10,882 bases of DNA from an uncultured Clostridia bacterium (GTDB lineage Bacteria > Bacillota > Clostridia > Oscillospirales > Acutalibacteraceae): assembly GCA_946004305.1 (NCBI GenBank), contig CAMFZJ010000039.1:1-10882 (forward strand). Reading direction: 5' to 3'. The notes under the pieces are model-generated. The model did not search any database. It was not told the origin of the DNA and saw nothing but the letters and a program-made list of their open reading frames with translations. Shown piece by piece: positions 1-5,147 of this stretch (positions are counted from its first letter, which is position 1; each line of letters starts with the position of its first letter). The translations under genes were made by a program, and so were the position numbers.

Positions 1-1003
1 CGAAGCTGGTAAAGATAAACCCTTCCCCTGTTGCCCCATTTCCGTCAAGATATTTTTTGAAAATTTGCTCTGTTCCCGCTTCACTAGGGTTTTCCGTTAC
101 TTCTGTTTGTGAGCTGTTTTCATTTGATTCAGTTGGATCGGGTGCAGGTGCAATTGGTGCAATATCAACACCGGATACATACGCTGACCAGCAATAGGAA
201 CTATTGCAAAAAACATCCTCAACAATATATTTTAAATCATCATCATTTATTATTTCGTTATTATATGCATCATCTAAAGTATATGCATTATCCGAATCTA
301 CAACAAAAACTCCTAAATCATAGGGACAAGCTTGTGCAAAAGAAATAAATGTGTAATTACCCAAGGATTTCCAATAATACAATGCTGTGAATATATAGTT
401 GCCGTCAGGTGCTGCTCCTGCAAAGCAGATTTTGTAATCACAAAGAGTGCCATAAATCTCACATTTCGTAACATCTTTTCCGTATTTGTTTTGAATTATC
501 TTTAGGCAATCTTCTTCCGGTATTTGTGTGGTAGTTTCAAAGGAGCTTGTATTTATTATTATCGGACAGCAATCACTAAAATCATATTCAGGGAATAACG
601 CCTCTATGCCTGCTTTATCCATACTTGTATAAATGATTTTTGTGCTAATTGGAGAAATTTCCTTTGAATTAATAATTGATACAACTTCTTCAATATTTGT
701 TATACCCTTGGCAAAAGCTTCAGAAAGCATTAGATTTTGGTTATCTTTCTTCACATAGAAGCCGTGACCACTCTCGCCGTTGCAATTATGATTAATAAAA
801 ATATAATTGTCATACTGAACATAAAAGGCTTTCATCCAAGGAGGACTTGGAAGGTAATTGTAGCAAAGGTAATAACTATCATTAAGCTCAGCTATTACGT
901 TATTGTCTTCTACTTCATTGTACTCAACAGCAGACGCGTTTACCACAGAAAAACAGCTAATCAAAATCATAACTGCTAATAGAATAGATGTAAACTTTTT
1001 CAT
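1..1003 (-). CDS. Secreted Cys-rich protein of unknown function, 3' end outside window
   Basis: The frame is open from an ATG at 1003 to the window edge: 334 codons with no stop, so the C-terminus is missing. The start is set by the SD-like AGAAGGG eight bases upstream. Residues 1-25 form a classical signal peptide (MKK, a hydrophobic core, then an NASA cleavage site); an alternative lipobox-like LISC lies at residues 14-17, but Phe at +2 makes a lipoprotein less likely. The mature part holds 11 cysteines and many Tyr, Asn and Asp residues. Around residues 287-315 it passes into a Pro/Thr/Glu/Ser-rich linker (APAPDPTES and similar), followed by the start of another segment. I recognise no domain. 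The linker suggests an N-terminal extracellular module tethered to a C-terminal wall-binding or Ig-like module beyond the window, as in the neighbouring 1147-2139 gene. It lies downstream of the two-component operon in the same direction and may be co-transcribed, although it has its own candidate promoter. The ORF and export are well supported; the function is unknown. Confidence 0.85.
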   Translation of the reverse strand, partial: MKKFTSILLAVMILISCFSVVNASAVEYNEVEDNNVIAELNDSYYLCYNYLPSPPWMKAFYVQYDNYIFINHNCNGESGHGFYVKKDNQNLMLSEAFAKGITNIEEVVSIINSKEISPISTKIIYTSMDKAGIEALFPEYDFSDCCPIIINTSSFETTTQIPEEDCLKIIQNKYGKDVTKCEIYGTLCDYKICFAGAAPDGNYIFTALYYWKSLGNYTFISFAQACPYDLGVFVVDSDNAYTLDDAYNNEIINDDDLKYIVEDVFCNSSYCWSAYVSGVDIAPIAPAPDPTESNENSSQTEVTENPSEAGTEQIFKKYLDGNGATGEGFIFTSF

Positions 1004-1024
1004 AATATCATCCCTTCTAAATAG

Positions 1025-1061
1025 ATTATAGAGTATTAACTCTGATTAAATAATACTCTAT
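1025..1061 (-). promoter_or_regulatory. Perfect 11-bp inverted repeat over a candidate -10 box
   Basis: The arms ATAGAGTATTA (1028-1038) and TAATACTCTAT (1051-1061) are exact reverse complements separated by 12 bases. On the minus strand a consensus TATAAT lies at 1030-1025, overlapping one arm. The other arm covers the -35 region, where I see no TTGACA-like hexamer. This geometry suits an operator bound by a dimeric regulator controlling the 1-1003 gene. The predicted transcription start (about 1018) would leave a short leader of roughly 15 bases. An AT-rich hairpin in a read-through transcript is an alternative; no T-run follows, so it is not a good terminator. Confidence 0.45.
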
Positions 1062-1146
1062 GGAATAACATTATTTTTCTAAATTAGAATTATTTTCTCA
1101 GGCGGCAAAAATTAAGCGTAAATGGTGCAAATATCTGATAATTAAG

Positions 1147-2139
1147 CTATTTTACCTTAACTTTGCATCTGAGTTTAATGCCGTTAGTTTTTACGTTAAT
1201 ATAGCATTTACCTCTTTTTTTGCCTTTTACTTTACCGCCGGAGTTCACCTTTGCAACTCTTTTATTGGTGGAGCTGAACTTTGGTGTACCTACTTTTCCG
1301 ATAACACTAATGGTAAAGGTTTTTCCTTTTCTAATTGTTTTACCGGTAATATTCAGCTTTGGATTGTTTACGGTTATAGTATAGTGTGTTACCGCACCGT
1401 TATTTTTAATAACAATTATAGCTTTGCCCTTTTTTACTCCTGTAATTTTACCGCCGGAGCTTACTTTGGCAACTGACAAATTAAGGGACTTATATGTTGT
1501 TTCGCCTCTGCCGTATTTTACTGTTGCTTTAATTTGCTTTGTACCCTTAACATACACGCTTCCTTTTGAGCTTGAAAGGCTTATTGTTGTTTTATGGGGC
1601 AAAACAATAAGCTGTGGTGTAACAATAGGTCGGTTTGTAGGATCTGTTTCCCAAGGCTCAGTATATCCGGGTGCCGTTGTAGGATCGCTTATGCAAGGGA
1701 TTGTTGGTTCTTCAGTATTATATGTAGGGCTTGTTTGTATCGGGGGCTGTGGCTCTGTAGGCTCAAAAATTTCTGTAGGCTCAGTCAATTCTGTAGGTTC
1801 AGTCCATTCTGTTGGTGCAGTTGTTTCTGTTGATACAGGCATTATTTCCAAATTATCTGTTTCACTTATTACGGGAATTTCAGTAGGTACATTAGTTGTA
1901 TTATGTGAAGTTGATTCTGAGGGTTCGGTAATTTCAATAGGGTCCGTAGGATATTCTATTGGGATTATTGTTGGGTATTCCGTTGGGATTATTGTTGGGT
2001 ATTCTGTAGGCTCGTAGCTTTCTGTTATATCTTCGGTTTGTATAAAATCCTCAAGAGCCCTTGCATTAATCTGAAACACACAGCTAAATACAAGCATAAC
2101 TGAAATTACAATACTTAGTTTTTTATAAAGCTTATTCAT
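1147..2139 (-). CDS. Secreted Pro/Thr/Glu-linker protein with two BIG2-type Ig-like domains
   Basis: This is a 330-residue exported protein, probably held in the cell wall. Residues 1-28 are a signal peptide ending in a plausible ARA cleavage site. Residues about 40-175 are a low-complexity linker of TEPTE, EYPT and PTIIP units. Residues about 183-258 and 260-330 are two related, Lys-rich Ig-like domains with the BIG2-type SSTNKRVAKV and SGGK(I/V)xGxKKGK patterns. No LPXTG sorting signal or C-terminal membrane segment is seen; the protein ends in KVKVK. I chose ATG at 2139, which overlaps the last 8 bases of the upstream kinase gene; a TTG at 2142 in the same frame is possible. The SD (AGAGGG) lies inside the kinase gene, which implies translational coupling. 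Having no enzymatic domain, it is best seen as an adhesin, surface spacer or sensor accessory of the two-component system. BIG2 domains are known from adhesins and surface proteins; the role here is inferred. Confidence 0.85.
   Translation of the reverse strand: MNKLYKKLSIVISVMLVFSCVFQINARALEDFIQTEDITESYEPTEYPTIIPTEYPTIIPIEYPTDPIEITEPSESTSHNTTNVPTEIPVISETDNLEIMPVSTETTAPTEWTEPTELTEPTEIFEPTEPQPPIQTSPTYNTEEPTIPCISDPTTAPGYTEPWETDPTNRPIVTPQLIVLPHKTTISLSSSKGSVYVKGTKQIKATVKYGRGETTYKSLNLSVAKVSSGGKITGVKKGKAIIVIKNNGAVTHYTITVNNPKLNITGKTIRKGKTFTISVIGKVGTPKFSSTNKRVAKVNSGGKVKGKKRGKCYINVKTNGIKLRCKVKVK
1749..2010 (-). repeat. Tandem repeats encoding the P/T/E linker
   Basis: Two 24-bp units at 1957-1980 and 1981-2004 differ at only two positions and encode EYPTIIP-type octapeptides; a partial third unit precedes them. 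A second run of degenerate 18-bp units at about 1749-1825 encodes TEPTE(L/W/I) hexapeptides. All units are multiples of three, so gain or loss of a unit would change linker length without a frameshift. Confidence 0.75.
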
Positions 2140-3451
2140 CAATATTCACCCTCTTTATCATAACCTTGCAAACAAACATATCATCTTCTTCATAATAGCC
2201 TACTATACCGCCATTGTCCTCTGCAAGCTCTTTAATACGTTTTGTGCCTATTCCGTGGAGGAGCTTATCCTTTTTAGTAGTTGACAGGTTTTTGTTAGTA
2301 TTTAACACAGAGCCTTTTATTCTATTTTTAACAATCAATGCTAGATATTCACCAAAGTTGTTTATCTCTATATTTATGTATGGGTTTTCAATCTTTTTTT
2401 CAGCTTCAATTGCATTATCAAGTACGTTAAACAATATTACGCTAAAGCTCATTTTGTCAATACCTGCAAAGCTTGCTAGAATACGATAGTCGGCATTAAT
2501 ATTTAATTCCCGGCACAGTGCAAGCTTATTGTTCAAAACTGCGTCTATTAAAGACTCCGATGTGTTTACATAGGTTTTGGTATTAATCACGGAGCTGTTA
2601 ACTGACTTAGCAAGAAATTCCTTTGCCTCACAAACCTTGCCCTTATCAAGGAGTATTTCCACACACTCCACAGTATTTTTAAGGTCGTGGCGGATTTTCC
2701 TCATTTCCTCATATTTGCTGTTAATTTCCTCAATGCTTTCTTCCTGTTGCTTTGAAACCAGCTGAACAATTTTCAGGTTGCTTATTTCCTTATTTTGGGC
2801 GGATATTCTGGCTGTTAAAAACAGGGTCAGAATATTTACAAAAATAAATGTAAGGACAATTACGAGAAGTAAAATTGAATTCAGGGTATCCATCTGAGCA
2901 GAATATACAATATGGATTGTTGAAATTCCAATTACTACAGAGCATAGGAAAACCGACAAAATAAGTATCCATTCTATGTTCAGCAATTGGGATAGCTTTG
3001 TTTTAAGGACTTTAATTCCCAGGAAAACTTCGTATAGTAATATCATTGTGGAGGTAATATACAGCCCTAAAAGGCCTATACCATAGACGCTTACCATATC
3101 TATGTAGGAGCTTTCTAAAATTGCACTCATAAAAGCAAATGCTACAAGTACAGATATTACAATCATAATCTCTGCAAGAATGTTAGCGAGAATTTTATAG
3201 AGGATATTTCCTTTAAGGAATATTAATGTATAGATTAGTGTAATAGATACAAATATACACTCACCTATTAAGGTAGTAAGAGGGTCAACCTCCGTAATAA
3301 ACATAACTGCAAGCACATCTATTAATAAAAAACCTGCAAAGCCTAATATATCCACAAGCTTTTTAAACCTTGGCTTGAAGATTTTATATAAAAAGAGAAA
3401 TTTTAAAAATCCCTGTGCAACAATTGTTGCAACGCTGATTGCATACCACAT
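2132..3451 (-). CDS. AgrC-like GHKL sensor histidine kinase
   Basis: This is a 439-residue membrane sensor kinase, partner of the response regulator immediately upstream. Residues 1-213 hold about six or seven hydrophobic segments (near 5-21, 37-54, 63-80, 87-112, 120-142, 160-182, 187-213). A short coiled-coil-like linker (about 218-250) follows, then the phosphoacceptor motif RKIRHDLKN with His255. The GHKL ATPase domain has the N-box FNVLDNAIEA (Asn346) and the G-box HGIGTKRIKEL (about 399-409). This layout (polytopic sensor, HDLKN H-box, GHKL domain) is typical of AgrC/ComD/PlnB-type kinases, which commonly sense peptides. No AgrB or AgrD partner is present, so the ligand is unknown. It starts one base after the regulator stop (TAATATG), and its own stop overlaps the surface-protein gene, so all three are presumably one transcript. 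The family is confident; the signal is not known. Confidence 0.93.
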   Translation of the reverse strand: MWYAISVATIVAQGFLKFLFLYKIFKPRFKKLVDILGFAGFLLIDVLAVMFITEVDPLTTLIGECIFVSITLIYTLIFLKGNILYKILANILAEIMIVISVLVAFAFMSAILESSYIDMVSVYGIGLLGLYITSTMILLYEVFLGIKVLKTKLSQLLNIEWILILSVFLCSVVIGISTIHIVYSAQMDTLNSILLLVIVLTFIFVNILTLFLTARISAQNKEISNLKIVQLVSKQQEESIEEINSKYEEMRKIRHDLKNTVECVEILLDKGKVCEAKEFLAKSVNSSVINTKTYVNTSESLIDAVLNNKLALCRELNINADYRILASFAGIDKMSFSVILFNVLDNAIEAEKKIENPYINIEINNFGEYLALIVKNRIKGSVLNTNKNLSTTKKDKLLHGIGTKRIKELAEDNGGIVGYYEEDDMFVCKVMIKRVNIDE

Positions 3452-3452
3452 A

Positions 3453-4151
3453 TTATTCTCCGCTGCAGCCTAAAAACTTATCCTTTACATTCTGCATTTT
3501 ACGGCGGCTTACGGGAATTTGTGAGCCGTCTTCCATTGTTACGCTTTCTTTGTCTATACTGATGATTTTTCTGCAATTAACAAGATAGCTGTTGTGTGCC
3601 CTTACAAAGCCTAAATCCTTAAATTGATTATCGAGCTTTTTCAGGGTACTCATTATTCTGATTTTTTTATTTCCTGAGCAAAGATAAACTGTGTGACCAA
3701 TGCTTGTAAAAGCAATTATCTCGCTGAGCTTAATAGAAAATTTACCCTTTATTCCCTCTAAGGTAACTTTATACTTACCTTTCATAATGGTTTTTACTGA
3801 AGCCGTTGTTGCTTCCTCTAAATCCTCAAGGTGGTTTTTACGGATAAATCTGTAGGGTTGGACTACAAAAGATTTATAAACCAGCTCCTCATGGTTGGAA
3901 ATAAATATCAGAAGAACATTTCTGTCGTACTTTCTGATTACTTCCGCAGTATCAAGTCCGTTTATAGAAGGCATATCAATATCAAGAAAAATTATATCAA
4001 AGGGATCTATTCTATGATTTGCTTCCATTACATTCCCATCGCAAAATCCCTGAATAGTTATATTTTCAAACTCTTTTTTGTAAAGTTCAGTAAGCTTAGA
4101 AGTGATTGTATTAAGCATCAATTCTTCGTCATCACATACTGCAATTCTCAT
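3453..4151 (-). CDS. LytTR-family response regulator (AgrA/ComE type)
   Basis: This is a 232-residue transcription regulator. The N-terminal receiver domain (about 1-120) has the acidic pair Asp7/Asp8, the phosphoacceptor Asp57 in FLDIDMP, Ser85 in FISN, and a QPYRFIRK motif where many receivers have Lys-Pro; the latter variant is common in regulators paired with GHKL kinases. The C-terminal LytTR DNA-binding domain (about 133-228) ends with the characteristic FVRAHNSYLVNCRKI and IPVSRRK motifs. The start is supported by AAGGTG shortly before ATG 4151. It is the first gene of the operon with the kinase and the BIG2 surface protein. LytTR regulators bind paired direct repeats about two helical turns apart, and such a pair lies upstream at 4233-4266, which suggests autoregulation. 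The family assignment is firm; the target genes are inferred. Confidence 0.95.
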   Translation of the reverse strand: MRIAVCDDEELMLNTITSKLTELYKKEFENITIQGFCDGNVMEANHRIDPFDIIFLDIDMPSINGLDTAEVIRKYDRNVLLIFISNHEELVYKSFVVQPYRFIRKNHLEDLEEATTASVKTIMKGKYKVTLEGIKGKFSIKLSEIIAFTSIGHTVYLCSGNKKIRIMSTLKKLDNQFKDLGFVRAHNSYLVNCRKIISIDKESVTMEDGSQIPVSRRKMQNVKDKFLGCSGE

Positions 4152-4207
4152 TTTATCACCTTGCTACAGTTAGCCTATTCTATTTCAATTTTAATAGATA
4201 TAATTTA

Positions 4208-4266
4208 GTTATAATTCATATTTAGAATTAAATTCCTAATTGGTAGTATTTTTTCCTAAATGGTAG
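4208..4266 (-). promoter_or_regulatory. Candidate LytTR operator (20-bp-phased direct repeats) and operon promoter
   Basis: On the minus strand CTACCATTTAGGAA (4266-4253) and CTACCAATTAGGAA (4246-4233) are 14-bp direct repeats differing at one position, offset by exactly 20 bp. Each contains an ACCATTTAG/ACCAATTAG core resembling the ACnGTTnAG-like half-site known for AgrA/ComE-type LytTR regulators. The proximal copy covers the -35 position, where no TTGACA is seen. A TATAAC -10 box follows at 4213-4208, 17 bases beyond the expected -35 hexamer. A weak -35 with an operator in its place is typical of activator-dependent promoters. The repeats are directly visible; binding is inferred. Confidence 0.6.
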
Positions 4267-4271
4267 GAAAT

Positions 4272-4312
4272 AGAAAGGGGCTGTCGCAAATTTACTCATT
4301 TGCAACAACCCC
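4272..4312 (-). terminator. Hairpin terminator of the decayed surface gene
   Basis: The arms at 4277-4291 and 4298-4312 pair over 15 bp with a 6-base loop. On the minus strand the two imperfect positions become G-U pairs, and the stem is followed by TTTCTATTT, so it works best for minus-strand transcripts leaving the pseudogene at 4342. On the plus strand the two positions are mismatches. It also insulates the two-component operon promoter, which begins about 10 bases further on. Confidence 0.65.
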
Positions 4313-4341
4313 AATTTTATAATTTTTCCTAAGCTATTAAA

Positions 4342-4802
4342 TTATTTTACATTAACAGTCTTAGCCTTAGTCCACTTGCTGTAGGCAATCTTCTTACCGG
4401 ACTTAACGTAAGCTCTAACCTTTACAGTATATTTCTTATTACTCTTAAGCTTCTTGATAACCTTTTTTACCTTCTTGTTTACCTTGTAGGTCTTTGTGTA
4501 AACTTTCTTTTTGCCCTTAAGCCGGTACTTAACAACAAAGCCTGTAGCGTTCTTAATTTTCTTCTTGTATGTAACCTTGATTGACTTCTTAGCAGCCTTT
4601 ACTGTTACTGTAGGAGTCTTAAGAACCTTCTTAGCAATTGTAGTTGTCTTAATAACCTTACCGCAGTCAGTTAAATGCTTGTTGCGTATTTCGGTTCATT
4701 CCACCCGACACCGGATTTTAGCTTGCCCCAGCCTTTGGCTGAACCTGTGCCGTGGTAAAGGTTATTAGTGTAGATATGTATTTTAAGATTTACTGTTGGT
4801 AA
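4342..4802 (-). pseudogene. Remnant of a cell-wall protein: SH3b tail plus Lys-rich FN3-like domain
   Basis: The 3' frame is open from 4695 to the TAA at 4344-4342 (117 residues) but contains no ATG, GTG or TTG start. It encodes a Lys-rich fibronectin-III-like domain with the hallmarks GFVVKYRLKG, YTKTYKV and YTVKVRAYVKSG, ending SKWTKAKTVNVK. Just upstream another frame (4802 to the TAA at 4673-4671) encodes a segment ending GTGSAKGWGKLKSGVGW, which resembles the end of a bacterial SH3 domain found in wall hydrolases and lysozymes. A frame change between about 4698 and 4671 would join the two parts. Upstream of 4802 no further recognisable coding sequence remains. I read this as the decayed C-terminus of a surface protein or wall hydrolase, with 5' part lost and at least one frameshift. 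The terminator at 4272-4312 is still in place. It could be a recombination relic of a related intact gene elsewhere in the genome. Confidence 0.65.
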
Positions 4803-4806
4803 CTAC

Positions 4807-4835
4807 TTGACTGAACAAAGGCAACAGGATATAAT
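4807..4835 (+). promoter_or_regulatory. Near-consensus sigma-A promoter (TTGACT-17-TATAAT)
   Basis: A -35 box TTGACT (4807-4812) and a perfect -10 box TATAAT (4830-4835) are separated by exactly 17 bases, matching 11 of 12 consensus positions. Transcription would start near 4842 and run rightward through a leader of about 80 bases to the GGAGG ribosome binding site at 4911-4915. No intact gene of normal size follows, which makes it conspicuous. Confidence 0.5.
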
Positions 4836-4920
4836 GCATCTGCATCTGATACAACTACTAATTTATATGAAATGCTACACTTTATTTTATAGGTCACAAA
4901 AATAACTGAAGGAGGAAAAT

Positions 4921-5047
4921 TTGAAAAAAAATAATTACTCTTATTTTAGTTATTATGATTATTGAATCCATTTTTTACTCCGTATCAAAAAATTATGACT
5001 GCTATATTTTATCATTTATGCACAAAGTTTTCAAGGTAATAATATAA
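4921..5047 (+). pseudogene. Short frameshifted ORF with signal-peptide-like start behind strong promoter and RBS
   Basis: A strong GGAGG at 4911-4915 lies five bases before TTG 4921. As read, the frame gives only 14 residues before TGA at 4963-4965. An eight-A run directly follows the TTG. If it were seven A, the frame would continue to TAA at 5045-5047 and give a 41-residue peptide beginning MKKIITLILVIMII, a typical basic N-terminus plus hydrophobic core of a signal peptide or single membrane segment, with one Cys (residue 27). The unit has a promoter (4807-4835) and a hairpin with T-run (5085-5121). It may be a decayed gene start, a phase-variable or slippage-dependent small membrane peptide, or a leader of a small RNA. 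No known family is recognised. Confidence 0.35.
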
Positions 5048-5084
5048 TAAAATTTACAAATTAAGCTACCGTACTTTCTCACAG

Positions 5085-5121
5085 AAAGGGAAACACATGA
5101 CTTCCATATGTCTCCCTTTTT
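5085..5121. terminator. Shared hairpin terminator between convergent units
   Basis: The arms 5085-5099 and 5105-5119 form a 15-bp stem with a 5-base loop. On the minus strand all positions pair (two as G-U), placing it about 30 bases past the stop of the subtilase gene at 5148. On the plus strand two positions mismatch, but the stem is followed by five T (5117-5121), so it can also end the short unit starting at 4807. Confidence 0.65.
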
Positions 5122-5147
5122 GATTAGATATATTGTTTAGTTTTCTG

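Noticed and set aside
109..348. Plus-strand His/Tyr-rich ORF at the left end, and a similar one at 737-979
   Set aside because: Both are antisense to the continuous 334-codon secreted-protein frame that runs off the window edge. Composition is atypical of bacterial proteins and no RBS is seen.
1424..2017. Long plus-strand ORF (197 codons) rich in Gly/Val/Ser repeats
   Set aside because: It is the antisense reading of the P/T/E tandem repeats of the secreted BIG2 protein. It lacks an SD, and the minus-strand protein has a signal peptide and recognisable domains.
4511..4768. Plus-strand ORF of 85 codons
   Set aside because: It is a shadow of the Lys-rich FN3/SH3b remnant on the other strand, with no SD or family resemblance.
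4803..4940. Minus-strand open stretch reading ...YKLVVVSDADALYPVAF..., possibly a further piece of the pseudogene
   Set aside because: It has no start, no recognisable domain, and overlaps the near-consensus plus-strand promoter. It is more likely chance open frame, so it was not included in the pseudogene.
4921..5047. Interpretation of the 41-residue shifted peptide as an AgrD-type pheromone precursor
   Set aside because: There is no acidic C-terminal tail, no AgrB protease nearby, and the frame is broken as sequenced. The single Cys alone is not enough.
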